Assembly: GCF_016097555.1 (NCBI RefSeq) | Contig: NC_054699.1 | Location: 2,834,293 to 2,898,292, forward strand | Origin: Gigantopelta aegis | Lineage: Eukaryota > Mollusca > Gastropoda > Neomphalida > Peltospiridae | Length of the DNA stretch: 64,000 nt | Reading direction: 5' to 3' | In this document: positions 23,571 through 35,181 of the stretch, piece by piece | Position numbering within the stretch: the first letter of the stretch is position 1 | Layout: every line of letters begins with the position of its first letter | Notes under the pieces: generated by a model | The model's input: only the letters and a program-made list of their open reading frames with translations | What the model was told of the DNA's origin: nothing | Database searches by the model: none | Position numbers and translations under genes: made by a program

Positions 23571-24144
23571 CCCCCCCCCCCCCCCACCCCACCCCACCCC
23601 ACCCCACCCCACCTCAAGTTCCTTTATTTCACGAAGAACAAAAGATGAAACTACTCTTGAATTGTAAGACCATTGATAGAAAGACTTAGGTGTACTGGAC
23701 AATTACCGTTTTAATCTAAGACATTTAAAACAAAAAACGTTTTTTACTTCTTCTTTTGTTTTTTTACAAAGACCATTCGATAATGTTTAGAACACTGTAC
23801 TATCCTTTCGGGCATAATGAGTGACCGCCATGCAGACCCTTTTCGCGTAATCTCCCTTTTTGATCAGTAAAAACATGTTGTTTTCTGTTGTCCTCATACC
23901 ATAAACAAAGAGAAGGTCGTCGGTCTTCAAACATTGCTTCATATCGTCATCTTAATGTAGACGTTTAACATAGCTGAAATGTCTGAGGATGAATAATTTC
24001 GAGATCGAGGCTAAATGATTATTGTTAAGTCTTGTGGTTTGTAATGCATGTAGTTACTTTCACTTGGACTGAGACTGAATGTTGGCAAACATCATATTGG
24101 TTTTAATAGAGTTATTCTTCAAATGATCTTGAGATGGCAAAATA

Positions 24145-24529
24145 TTAAAGGGACATTCCCGAGTTTGTTGCATTGTAAGATGTTTCCGACTAAAGCAATA
24201 TTTCTGTGATTGAACTTACATATTAAATATATTTTCTTGTTTAGAATATCAGTGTCTGTATATTTAATGTGTTTCTGTTCGTCTTAATATTTGTAAGAAG
24301 CCCAAACTGGATTTTGTCTTCAAATAATTTCAAATTTCAAATATTTTTTAGGAAATAAAATGAAATTTAACCTAGTACAAATATTAGAACGATCAGAAAC
24401 ACGTTTAATATACAGCCACTAATACTTTATGCAGAAAAATATATTTGATATGTAATTACAGTTGTTAAAAAGTCTCTGTTAGTCGATAACATCTTAAAAA
24501 TTGCAGCAAACTCAGGAATGTCCCTTTAA
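24145..24529 (+). mobile_element. TTAA-flanked hairpin MITE, copy 4
   Basis: Complete: TTAAAGGGACATTCCCGAG at the left and CTCAGGAATGTCCCTTTAA at the right, 385 bp including both TTAA sites. Internal blocks (GTTTCTGTTCGTCTTAATAT and inverted ATATTAGAACGATCAGAAAC) pair. This copy best shows the full inverted-repeat structure. Confidence 0.85.
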
Positions 24530-24679
24530 ATAATTGTTAAATTATTTTGAAAATAAAGAACCATAAAATTAAATATTGGCCAACAGATTGTTGGTTTTTA
24601 ATAATAGAAACAACCTTCAAATGCTCTTGAGATGGCAATGCTATATGAAATAATTATAAGTATTTAGAAAACAAATAAA

Positions 24680-24995
24680 GATAAAGTTTGTTTTGTTTAA
24701 CGATACCGCTAAAGTAAATTGATTAATTAATCATCGGCTTGATATCAAAAATTTTGTAATTTTGACATATAGTCTTAGAAAAGAAACCCGCTACATTTTT
24801 TCATTAGTAACAAGGGATCTTTTATACGCAGCATTACACAGACAGAAAAGCAAATAACACAACAGTCGTTGTGCACTGATTGGAACGAGAAAAAAACAAT
24901 CAGTTGAAAAGACACACCGAGTTGGTTTGATCCTGCGACGCAAGCACCTCAGGCGAACGCTCAACCGACTGAGCTAAATCCTGCTTGCCCCTCCC
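24680..24995 (-). repeat. SINE with tRNA-like head, reverse
   Basis: TTTGTTTTGTTTAACGATAC, ATTAATCATCGGCTTGATAT, AAGGGATCTTTTATACGCAG, then an inverted tRNA-like head ending CGAACGCTCAACCGACTGAG. The head (reading AGTCGGTTGAGCG) belongs to the same subfamily as the copy at 43633. Confidence 0.75.
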
Positions 24996-25049
24996 CCCCC
25001 CCCTCCACGCCCACCCCTAGAAACTAAATAAAGCACCACCCTGTAGGAC

Positions 25050-25300
25050 TACATCCAGCAAGGTCCGTCTCAGTCGGGTGAACACTTATCTGGGCTACTT
25101 GGGTCAGAGGTTCGAATCCCTCCGTGATCCCATTCTTTGATTAGGTTTTTCCCGTCCCAACCAATGCCAAACGACTGTTATATCAAAGATCGTGATATGT
25201 ACTGTTCTGTCTATTATAAAGTGCATATAAAAGATAAATGATATAAACGATCCCTTGCTGTTAATGGACAAATGTACCAAATAACTCGTACATGGTAGAC
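25050..25300 (+). repeat. SINE copy, degenerate
   Basis: TCTCAGTCGGGTGAACAC and AGAGGTTCGAATCCCTC form a tRNA-like head; TATCAAAGATCGTGATATGT and TCCCTTGCTGTTAATGGAC follow. The tail is replaced by the start of the 50-bp minisatellite. Confidence 0.65.
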
Positions 25301-25308
25301 ACTAAAAT

Positions 25309-25907
25309 GTCTAGTTTAAAAGTTGCTCAGCCGTATCATTCAATAAATATTGCTTCCCGTCTAGTTTAAAAGTTGCTCAGCCGTACCGTTCAATAAATAT
25401 TGCTTCCCGTCTAGTTTAAAAGTTGCTCAGCCGTATCGTTCAATAAATATTCCTTCCCGTCTAGTTTAAAAGTTGCTCAGCCGTATCGTTCAATAAATAT
25501 TCCTTCCCGTCTAGTTTAAAAGTTGCTCAGCTGTATCGTTCAATAAATATTCCTTCCCGTCTAGTTTAAAAGTTGCTCAGCTGTATCGTTCAATAAATAT
25601 TCCTTCCCGTCTAGTTTAAAAGTTGCTCAGCTGTATCGTTCAATAAATATTCCTTCCCGTCTAGTTTAAAAGTTGCTCAGCCGTATCGTTCAATAAATAT
25701 TCCTTCCCGTCTAGTTTAAAAGTTGCTCAGCTGTATCGTTCAATAAATATTCCTTCCCGTCTAGTTTAAAAGTTGCTCAGCTGTATCGTTCAATAAATAT
25801 TCCTTCCCGTCTAGTTTAAAAGTTGCTCAGCTGTATCGTTCAATAAATATTCCTTCCCGTCTAGTTTAAAAGTTGCTCAGCTGTATCGTTCAATAAATAT
25901 TCCTTCC
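25309..25907. repeat. 50-bp minisatellite, 12 copies
   Basis: Unit: CTAGTTTAAAAGTTGCTCAG + C/T + TGTATCGTT-like + CAATAAATAT + T(C/G)CTTCCCGT. AGTTGCTCAG recurs every 50 bases from 25321 to 25871. The leftmost two units carry TTGCTTCC where later units have TTCCTTCC, and C/T at the variable site changes from C on the left mostly to T on the right, which shows the direction of expansion. A (CCTTT)n tract follows. Confidence 0.95.
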
Positions 25908-26116
25908 TTCCTTTTCCTTTCCTTTCGTTTTCTTTCCTTTCCTTTCTTTAGCAGACGTAAGGATTACGTCTATGCTCGAAATAAATATAAATATAGTTCG
26001 ACCATAGACGTATCCTTACGCTCATATTTCACAATCAACGAATAATCAGATGATGAGACATTCATGAGCGCATCCATCATAGTTTTGTCAAACGATCCCT
26101 TTGGCTCTGTCGGACT

Positions 26117-26412
26117 TCGGGGCGGAACGTAGCTCAGTGGTAAAGCGCTAGCTTGATGCACGGTCGGTCTAGGATCGATCCCCGTCGATGGGCCCATTGG
26201 GCTATTTCTCATTCCAGCCAGTGCACTACGTGTCGTATGCTATTCTGTCTGTGAGATGGTGCATATAAAAAAATCCTTGTTACAAATGGGGAACAAAATG
26301 TAGCGGGGTTTCTCTCTAAGACTATATCTCAAAATTACCAAATGTTTGACATCCAATAACCGATGATTAATAAATCAATGTGCTCTAGTAGTGGCGTTAA
26401 ACAAAACACTTT
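26117..26412 (+). repeat. SINE family 1, full length
   Basis: GGGGCGGAACGTAGCTCAGT, GGATCGATCCCCGTCGATGG, CTATTTCTCATTCCAGCC and TCTAGTAGTGGCGTTAAAC in order. Confidence 0.85.
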
Positions 26413-27193
26413 AACTGTGTGATTCTGTATGATTTACCTAGGGGAGGTAAACGTTTAAAACAAAAAGAGGTACCACATTCCTTATAAAATCAACATTTTT
26501 AATGTACATTTTAAGAGAGGGATGTGTGTACGCCTAGTGGTGGTGGTGGTGGTGGTGGTAGTGGAGGGGGGGGGGGGGGCTGATGAGGGGGTAATGTCAG
26601 GGTAAACCAAAAAGCAAACCAAAAATAATTTAAATATTCCTTACAAAATCACAATTGTTCTGTACAATTTTGCGTAGCAAAAAGGTGAACACATTTAAAT
26701 ATTGATAAATGTGACCCGTCCCCTAGCTAACTAAAATTCTAATAATATAAACATCCATTAAACATTTTAAGTCTAAACATTTTAAAAGTAACGTTTTGAC
26801 GAGGAGTATGAAATGTATCCGTCAAATTCAACTTCAGTTTGTAATGAACGATTTCGTAAAGATGTGTAAAGTGCATATGCCTATATAGTTTATTAGGAAG
26901 ATGGGGTTCCTATGCACCCCCATGATATATTTTTCTAACTTACATTTTGGTAATCCTCATGGTGTCTAGCAAACGAATTTTGATGTTCCCAACAGGAAAT
27001 ATTGTCCCATGGGTCCTTTTGGCGGCCATCTTGGACGCCATATTAGATTCTTGATTAAAAATTTTAATGGGCATAATTTTTTAAGCAGACATCATACAGA
27101 GACAAATGATAGAATAATAACAGAACGAGCACTGTATCACCTATATTTCAGTTTGGCGATTCTTAATGAACATTGTGTATCACTTTATTTCAG

Positions 27194-27223
27194 TGACCAG
27201 GTCACCCTCTCCTGTACCTGAAG
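27194..27223 (+). CDS. Gene A, linker exon (10 codons)
   Basis: Acceptor TTTATTTCAG|TGACC and donor CTGAAG|GTAAGA are both good. Phase 1 in and phase 1 out fit the exons at 17087 and 28417. With the flanking split codons it encodes Leu-TRSPSPVPE-Glu, a short Ser/Pro linker between the transmembrane helix and the SEA domain. The exon is very small, so it rests on splice signals and phase alone. Confidence 0.55.
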
Positions 27224-28416
27224 GTAAGAAACTGTAATCTGAAAATTCAAGTCTAAACAAAGAGACAGGCGGTGGGGGTGGGGTCGGAAGTGGGGGTGGG
27301 GGTGGGGATGGGGGTGGAGGGGTGTCTATTCCCCTAGTTGAGGCCCAGTATGTATACTTTTTTATCCTACCATATTTTAAAGGGACATACCCTACTTTTT
27401 AAACACTAAGGCATATTTTTTTACTATTAAAGCCGTTTTCTGATAACTGAAATCAGTCTTTTTTATTTATTTTATTGTTTAGATTATCAATTTCCGTACA
27501 TTCGAAGTGTTTTTGGTCATCCTGATGTTTTTAATACCACAAAATGCATTTCTCATATTTTTTTAAACGCACGTGTGTCCGAGAAATAACAGTTATGGAG
27601 TTGAGTTTTAGTTTAGTTTTAGAGGGTATTTCACCATTTCAAAGAAAGAAAGAAATGTTTTATTTAACGACGCACTCAACACATTTTATTTACGGTTATA
27701 TGGCGTCAGACTTATGGTTAAGGACCACACGGATTTTGAGAGGAAACCCGCTGTCGCCACTACATGGACTACTCTTCCGATTAGCAGCAAGTGATCTTTT
27801 ATTTGCGCTTCCCACAGGCAAGATAGCACAAATCATGGCCTTTGTTGAACCAGTTATGGATCACTGGTCGGTGCAAATGGTTTACATCTACCCATTGAGC
27901 CTTGCGGAGCACTCACTCAAGGTTTGGAGTCGGTATCTGGATTAAAAATCCCATGCCTCGACTGGGATCCGAACCCAGTACCTACCAGCCTGTTGACCGA
28001 TGGCCTAACCACGTTTCATGATCAAAAATTACACAAGCTGGTCGTCGGAGCCTGGGGGACTGGAAAGTATATATACCACCCATGTGTCCCACACAGTAGT
28101 TTTAGAATGATAACGAAGTTAAATCTCTCTCCCCCCCCCCCCACTCCTGTATATCACTAGTTAGTTCAATCAATCAATAAATCAATATTTTATTTTAATA
28201 TATAAATCATATGAAAAATACGTAAACACACATATATCATATACCCTCTGTCGAATATCTATCAAATAATTATCATTAATTAGGCTGAAGTGAGGTTTTC
28301 TGGTTAAGTACTACTTGGGGTTTTGTATTGTTTTGTATTGTTTTGTATTGCTTTGTTTTGTTATTTTATTTTATTTTATTTTATTGTTTTTAGTTTTAAA
28401 TTTTTGTTTTTTACAG
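27224..28416. other. Gene A intron
   Basis: It holds a G-rich block near 27268-27322, a family-2 TTAA element fragment starting at 27378 (TTTAAAGGGACATACCCTAC), and a SINE inserted into it at about 27645. A T-rich tract precedes the next acceptor. Confidence 0.6.
27645..28015 (-). repeat. SINE chimera (family 2 head, family 1 body), reverse
   Basis: The inverted tail starts AAAGAAAGAAATGTTTTATT, TAACGACGCACTCAACAC; then GAGGAAACCCGCTGTCGCC, CAAGTGATCTTTTATTTGCG, and the inverted head around CGAACCCAGTACCTACCAGC. A second copy of the same chimera stands in the opposite orientation at 29004-29389. The open frame in it is a translation of the SINE. Confidence 0.85.
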
Positions 28417-28523
28417 AAAAATTTGTTTCGAGTATACGATTGCCTGACAAAAACTTCACAAAAGGACTAGCTGATAAAACTTCAGACGAGTTTAAAGCTG
28501 CCGAAGAGGAATTCTGTTCTGAG
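28417..28523 (+). CDS. Gene A, SEA domain exon 1
   Basis: Acceptor TTTTTTACAG|AAAAA, donor TCTGAG|GTAATT; phase 1 to phase 0. It encodes EKFVSSIRLPDKNFTKGLAD followed by KTSDEFKAAEEEFCSE. This matches the first strand and first helix of SEA domains (F-x-x-x-h-R-L...F...L.D..S.EF). SEA domains sit next to membranes in mucins and type II serine proteases. Skipping this 107-nt exon would shift the frame. Confidence 0.65.
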
Positions 28524-29462
28524 GTAATTAGTAGTCATGCATATTCCACACAAAAATAAGGGGTGGGTCTAGAGAGAATAATGTTTTTAATGCGTCTGCA
28601 TAAAAAAAAACTAAGACTGAAAAATGATGCACCAATCGTTTCAAAATTGACAGGTGCTCCCATTACTGTCAAAGAAAACAAATGGTACCGTGATAGTCCA
28701 ATACAGAATGTGTATTTATATATATATTATGTATACATGTAGGTGTGCGTGTATTATGTGCTTGCGTGCGTGCTTGCCGTCATTAAAAATGAAATATATG
28801 GAGAATAGTAAATGAATGTGTGTAAGATACTTTATATTACGTGCATCACGACCAGAACCTTGTGATATACGATTAAAAACACACGAGTTGTAATGTACGG
28901 GAACTAGTTTAGCATTACGCTACATTGAACTCACTGTTTTTGTATACAACTTTGACGGCAATGAAAGCAACATTACAATGATTCTAAGAATGCGTGTACC
29001 TGAACCGGCCTCGGTGGCTTCGTGGTAGGCCATGGGCCTACAGGCTGGTAAGTACTGGGTTCGGATCCCAGTCGAGGCATGGGATTTTTTAATCCAGATA
29101 CCGACTCCAAACCCTGAGTGAGTGCTTCGCAAGGCTCAATGGGTAGGTGTAAACCACTTGCACCGACCAGTGATCCATAACTGGTTCAACAAAGGCCATG
29201 GTTTGTGCTATCCTGCCTGTGGGAAGTGCAAATAAAAGATCCCTTGCTGCTAATCGGAAAAGTAGCCCATGTAGTGGCGACAGCGGGTTTCCTCTCAAAA
29301 ACAGTGTGGTCCTTAACCATATGTCTGACGCCATATAACCGTAAATAAATTGTGTTGAGTGCATCGTTAAATAAAACATTTCTTTCTTTGCGTGTACCCG
29401 ACAACTCCGTTTTGTTTGTAGGAGTATTTACCGCTCTATTACAAAGTGTTTCTACTCTTCAG
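28524..29462. other. Gene A intron
   Basis: Mostly AT-rich sequence up to 29003, then a complete SINE. I reject an alternative acceptor at 29421 (GTAG|GAG), because joined to the previous exon it leads to an in-frame stop within 16 codons. The acceptor at 29461-29462 keeps the frame. Confidence 0.55.
29004..29389 (+). repeat. SINE chimera with 12-bp target duplication
   Basis: It runs from ACCGGCCTCGGTGGCTTCGT to TAAATAAAACATTTCTTTCTTT. The flanks GCGTGTACCTGA (28992) and GCGTGTACCCGA (29390) form a 12-bp target-site duplication with one mismatch, so this is an intact L1-type retroposition. The element is 386 bp. Confidence 0.85.
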
Positions 29463-29536
29463 CTCCTGAACATTCTAAAGGCGCCGAGCTCTCCAGTTGA
29501 AAGTGCAGCTTTGGAATGCAGTGTTCTACAGTTCAG
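29463..29536 (+). CDS. Gene A, SEA domain exon 2
   Basis: Acceptor CTACTCTTCAG|CTCCTG, donor CAGTTCAG|GTATAT; phase 0 to phase 2. It encodes LLNILKAPSSPVESAALECS then VLQF, with the split codon giving R. This is the helix and first part of the beta strand leading into the SEA cleavage loop. One Cys is present. Confidence 0.65.
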
Positions 29537-29569
29537 GTATATTTTCCATCAAGTCATAACCACTGATTC

Positions 29570-30335
29570 GTGAATTCAGGCTATGTTGTATGGCTATTCC
29601 TAAAGCCGTGATTAACAGTGTGGTATTCGTGATTTAGATATTTCGTATGTCAATCCCAAAGACCAATGATTATAATCATCTAATTAGAAATGTAGTATTC
29701 ATGAATTTTGATATTTTGTATGTCAATCCCAAACGCCAGTGATTTTCAGTGTAGGATGGTATTTATGAATTTAAGTATTTCGGATGTCTATTCCAAACGC
29801 CATTGATTTAAAATGTTGTATTCCTGAATTTTGATATTTTTGATGTCTAATAATTTCAAATGCACTTTTAATGAAAACGGATATTTCCAGTCCTATATTC
29901 ACCCGTAAATTTAAATTTAAAACGAGTACATTAAGGTTTTTACTAAGTAATATTTTAAATACGCTATTATATATTCAGGAATTCAGGAATTTCGTATGTC
30001 TGTCCCTGAGGCCAATGCCTTCAAATGCAATGTTCATGAAATTTGAAATTTCTGATCCTCTGTTCATCCGTTGTTAAGATTTAAATAGAGTGCCGACAAT
30101 TTGTGAATTCAGGCGGGGTTTTCTGGTTGTCTGTATCTAATCACCGATTATTTTAATATAGCTTTCATGAATTGAGGACTTTTGTATCTTTATCCTCAAG
30201 GTCAAAGATTTGCAATTCTATGTTCACGAATTCGGATATTTCCTATCAATGTATCCATAACCTAATAAAATGTAAATATAATATTTATGAATTCACAAGT
30301 TAAATGTCTGTCCTTAAAGGTCATTTAAAAGACGT
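29570..30335. repeat. Highly diverged tandem repeat, about 70-90-bp unit
   Basis: Recurring motifs: TTCGTATGTCAATCCCAAAG (29645), TTTGTATGTCAATCCCAAAC (29713), TTCGGATGTCTATTCCAAAC (29779), TTCGTATGTCTGTCCCTGAG (29990). Each is followed by a GATT-containing stretch and a TATTCATGAATT-like block. I count at least eight degraded units. Confidence 0.5.
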
Positions 30336-30766
30336 CATGCTGTTTATTCGTCTGGAGTTGCGACGTTGATGGCTGTAGTCCCACCCCCACCCCATCCCTG
30401 TATTGAAATAACCATATGATAGACACCAAATAACCGTGGTTTAATATGAGGTGTCGTTAAACAAACATTTCTTTACATTCCGTACATATTACGTATCTAT
30501 TTTTGCATTTGGTTGGTGATCGTTTATGATATTGGTTTAATGATATACCAAATTTCGTGTGTTATAAAATGGGTTCCTGATACTGGTTTATAATATATCA
30601 TATAGTATGACGGTTCATTATACATGTATTAACTTAATAAGATAACATAATATATAATAATAATAATAATTCTGATTCTGAGCCTCTCCAACCCAGTATT
30701 GATTTCGGAGTTTGCTTCTCCTAGACAGCTGTCTTTCTCGACTCACGTCTTCTGTCTGTCCGGTTA

Positions 30767-30974
<208 letters not shown>

Positions 30975-31045
30975 CTGTCGCATGATTCTAGAAATTGTTT
31001 TATGACATTGATTTAATAATATACACTTTTTGTTCTGTATTTTAG

Positions 31046-31263
31046 AAATGGAAGCCTCATTATTCTCTATCAGGTTACAGTTAAAACAAGACGTATCGAC
31101 ATGCCGGTTCTCAAGCTGACAATAAGATTAACTGAATATATCATTGAAGTGCAGAAATCAGGCCGGCTAGGAAATTTAAAGGTGGATGCGGATCGACACT
31201 GTAAAATTGTGAACGCTCCGACTTTTGACGAATCAACCGACGACATCTGTCCTAGTGTGGAAG
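31046..31263 (+). CDS. Gene A, SEA domain exon 3 with autoproteolysis motif
   Basis: Acceptor TCTGTATTTTAG|AAATGG, donor GTGGAAG|GTAAAC; phase 2 to phase 1. After the split Arg it encodes [20 protein letters not shown] and on to ...[23 protein letters not shown] occupies the place of the G-S-V-V-V cleavage site of MUC1-type SEA domains, and LGNLKVD matches the last conserved strand of the family. Counting from the Met at 16793, cleavage would fall between Gly171 and Ser172. That the domain cleaves itself is inference from the motif. Confidence 0.75.
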
Positions 31264-32059
31264 GTAAACCTGTGCCAGCCATTTTATTTTATTTTATTTT
31301 ATTTTATTTATTTTAAATTTCTGTTTATATAATTATTCACTACACACTATATATTACAGTAGCAAGGAACAGAACTATTGTATATGAATCGTTGTTAGTT
31401 TGTGGACAATTCTAGCAATAGTTTTTGGTAAATGCGGTAAGCTTGAGGTTAAGGGGAAATAACTCTCTTTTGTGGATTTTTTGTAACAAAGTTGGCCACG
31501 TTTTAAATAATTTTGTCGTGTGTCACAATAATGCAATGTAGTGTATATACGGCACAAACAGTTTCTCTTATTCAACGCCTATGTGATTGGTTCAATCACT
31601 TCCTTAAATGGGACGTGTATTATGCATGCAATTAACATACCCTGGTAGAGTTTGGCGTAGAATGTAATTCATTGATGAATGGCTCGCCTGATGAACAACG
31701 ATCTGGGTTCAATTCTCCTCGGTAGCTCTATTGCACTGTTTCTTTCCAGGCTGTACTACACAGATGGCATGTACTATTCTGTCTGTGGGATGGTAGATAT
31801 GAAAGCTTCATTGCTGCTAATCAAAAAGAGATGTCCATGGAATTGCAGCTGCGGGTTTCCTCTCTAATTATCCGTGTGGTCCGTAACCATATGTTTGACG
31901 CAATATAACTACAAATAAAAATATATTTTTAAAATCTTCACTCCTTAACGCAAAATTCTACGAAATTGCGTTAGTAATATTGATATTAGAATATTAGTTT
32001 ATTACATGTATTAGAACACTGAACACATCATTAATGACATTTTGTTTATTCTTGTTCAG
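31264..32059. other. Gene A intron
   Basis: It contains (TTTTA)n near 31285, then unremarkable AT-rich sequence, and a degenerate SINE at about 31675-31935. The next acceptor is TTATTCTTGTTCAG|GTACAA. Confidence 0.6.
31675..31935 (+). repeat. SINE family 1, degenerate
   Basis: GGCTCGCCTGATGAACAACG, TGGGATGGTAGATATGAAAG, GCGGGTTTCCTCTCTAATTA, GTGGTCCGTAACCATATGTT and TGACGCAATATAAC follow the family order with many changes. Confidence 0.6.
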
Positions 32060-35000
32060 GTACAACCACATCTGTAACACCAACGCCAGATCTAAGTAAA
32101 ACTACAACTCCAAAAGAGCTTACAAGTACTCCAAAAGAGGTTACAACAACTCCAAAAGACGCTACAACTCCAAAGGAAATTACAACTCCAAAACAGGTTA
32201 CAACTACTCCAAAAGAGGTTACAACAACTCCAAAAGACGTTACAACAACTCCAAAAGACGTTACAACTCCAAAGGAAATTACAACAACTCCAAAAGAGGT
32301 TACAACTACTCCAAAAGACGTTACAACAACTCCAAAAGACGTTACAACTCCAGAGGAAATTACAACAACTCCTAAAGAGGTTACAACTCCAAAAGAGACC
32401 ACAACTGCTCTATCTATTTCACCATCGACGCCATCAGAACAAGAAACGTCAACAGTGACTACAATAGACTCATCACCTGTAGTTATCACACCATCAGCAT
32501 CACCTTCAGTAGAGAGAGACATATCTGCTACGTCATTATCAGAAGTAACAGCATCACCTATATTAGCATTAGATAGTTCTAAAACGACAGTTACGCCGAC
32601 AACAGCAACACCAGCTTCATCAGCAGCAGTAACTGAATCTCAGCCATCACCATCACTAGATAAAGTAACAGCATCGACTACATTAACATTAGATATTTCT
32701 AAAGCCTCAGTTACACCGACAACAGCATCAATAGATTCATCAGTAGGGATAATTGCATCAACAACATTACTCTTAGTAGAGAAAGACTCATCCTCTACAC
32801 TATTGCCAGAAGTGACAGCATCGTCTACAGTATTGGAAAGTTATGAAACATCAGTTACGTCCAAACCACCCACAACGGATTTTTCCGCAGAGTTAATCAC
32901 ACCTACAACATCACCATCATTTGAGAAAGAAACCTCTGCAATAATACAGGAAGTGACGGTATCGTCAACATTGTTACATTTAGATAGTTATATGACAACA
33001 ACAACAACAGCAGCAGCAGAAGCAGCAGAAGCAGCAGAAGCAAACGCTTCGTCAACAGCATTAATCGCATCTACGACACAACTTTCATTAGAGAAAGATG
33101 CCTCCTCTTCATTATTACAGGAAGGGATAGCATCTTCAACCTTGTTACCATCAGACAGCTATAAAGTAACAGTAACAATGGTAGCTATGGTTTCATCACA
33201 AGAAATAATCCCATCTATGACATCACTTTCATTACAAAAAGACGTCTCATCTACCTTATTAGAAAAAGTGGTAGCATCAACTACGGCAACATCACTGTTA
33301 TCGGCAACTGTGTCTTTAGAATCTGCTGAGGCTGGCGAAACGGGTGTGACGTCATCATTTGTTACAGACAAATCCACGTCTTTACTGGAAGCATCAGCAA
33401 CAGCAACAGCAGTAGATTCCATGTCGCTGACACCAGGATTACCACTGTCGACTGCTTTGTTATTGGAAACACCATCTGCAGCATCACCATCGTCAACATC
33501 AACACCAACTGTACAGTCTGTCCTCGAATCTGAAGTACAAACTTCTCAAATAGAAACCCTAGCAACGACATTTGAACTGGCAAAAGCTACTACACCTGTA
33601 GCGGGATTCGTGTCTTCCAGTTTACTGTTCACTCAGACGATGTCACCAACAAGTGAAACAAGTTCCACTGTAGCAGACACAACTGCTGTCATTTTGGATT
33701 CTTGGAGTATCTCATCGTTACTGCTAGAAGGTTTTCCAGCAGTAGCAACAAGCACAATAGAATACACAGCATCATCTGCAGAATCATCTGGTGATGTCCT
33801 TCCTTTGCAGTCCACGTCTGCTACCTTGCTGTCGAAATCTGTATCACCGGGTGATGTTTCCTCCATAGCATCATCTGTTTCTGAAGATCTAAAAGACACA
33901 GCAAAAGCAGAGTCATCAACAATTGGATCAGTACTTGTGTCCTACGACAGTTCCGTACTTATTTCTCCAGTTCCATCAGGACTAACATCAGTTTCAGATG
34001 AAACCACAGCAACAGCAGACTTGATGGGCTATCAGAGTATATCTATCTCACAGTTTGTCTCATCCGATTCCGTTTCAGGTGAGGTAGATATGACAGTAAC
34101 ACCATCTGTTTTGACAAGCTCGTCTTCGATTCAGTCTACTTTATTAGACAAGACAGACTCAAGCGTCCTTTCTATTGTAGAAGAATCGACAACATTGGAA
34201 ACAGCGTCCTCTATTGATGCACAGTCATCATCAGTTATATCTCCATCTTCTGCAATATCTTCAACAGATGTTACTGCCATAGTGGAAACTGGTGTGATTT
34301 CATCAAGTGATTTAGTAGCTCTTTCTGCCACAGCTACTGTTTCGCAAGTTGCTTCACTTGTCTATTCAGAACCTGACTCAAGAAGCAACAGTCATACAAT
34401 GGAAACAACTGACATCCTAGAGACCACTGTAGGTTTCTTCTCAACATCTGAAACAGGCTCTATATCAGCATCCTTCAGCTTTATAAAACCAATTAGCACG
34501 TACTATATGTCCGGGACATCAGTGCTACTTGACACATCTCCAGTATCTGACATACAAGCCACCGTTGTGACATCTTCAACACTATTACAAACAGAACAAC
34601 AAACTGATGTCATGACATCTTTAGCACCATCTTCGTCATCAGAATTACAATCTGAAACAGCGACATTAACAGTCACACTAGATAAAACAGCATCAAAGGT
34701 ACCAATGGTTGTAATGTCCACACCAGCACTCACAAGCGCACCTCCAGCCGATATGCAAACTACATTGGGCATCATCGATTCCACCACAGATGCAGGCTTG
34801 TCCACTACAGAAACGGTTATCGATCTCTCCACGAGTAAAACCATCGATTCTGTTGAATTCATTGAAACACCCACGGCAGTGAATATGTCCCCTTCACCTA
34901 CGGTTTCTAGTTCTATTGAAACAAGAGTTGATACCATGACTAGCCTATACTCTGTGAGGACTTCTTCCCAAACATTACTTAGTGTAATTGATGTTATTTC

Positions 35001-35181
35001 TGATAGTCTTGAAGGATCTGTTACAGATCTTCTGACACAGGGAACAACTCTTATCACTGTTATGTCTAGTTCCTTAATATTGTCAGATGGAGTTGCTGGT
35101 TTGTCTACAAGTGACATTTTGCCGTCTAGAACTATTGAGAACAGTGACATGTTCTCCTCACTGAGTTCGCAGATGAGATAA
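32060..35181 (+). CDS. Gene A, last exon: TPKE repeats and Ser/Thr-rich mucin tail
   Basis: Entered in phase 1 (G|GT ACA ACC), it stays open for 1040 codons to TAA at 35179-35181. The first part has 15 imperfect TTPKEV/TTPKDV/TTPKEI units (32101-32400). The rest is low-complexity Ser/Thr/Ala/Val sequence with loose repeats such as SFEKETS and SLEKDASS. I see no Cys and few aromatic residues. Such composition fits dense O-glycosylation. There is no second transmembrane segment or GPI-type end, as expected for the extracellular C-terminus of a type II protein. A further 3' exon cannot be excluded. The long minus-strand frames over this exon are shadows of its biased codons. Confidence 0.8.

Larger units (their letters stand above)
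17088..27193. other. Gene A intron, repeat-filled
   Basis: Ten kilobases separate the transmembrane exon from the next exon. Apart from repeats listed separately (SINEs, hairpin elements, a 50-bp minisatellite), I see no exon-like sequence. A poly-C tract lies near 17546-17562. Confidence 0.55.

Noticed and set aside
25309..25907. Possible CRISPR array
   Set aside because: The repeats are contiguous 50-bp units with no unique spacers, and the DNA is eukaryotic.
27544..29379. Open frames sharing the peptide GNPLSPLHGLLFRLAA on the + strand at 27.7 kb and the - strand at 29.2 kb
   Set aside because: Both are antisense translations of the same SINE; the similarity is that of the repeat, and other SINE copies give broken versions.
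29422..29536. Longer version of SEA exon 2 starting after GTAG at 29421
   Set aside because: Joined to the phase-0 end of the previous exon it reads into TGA within 16 codons; the acceptor at 29462 keeps the frame and the SEA match.
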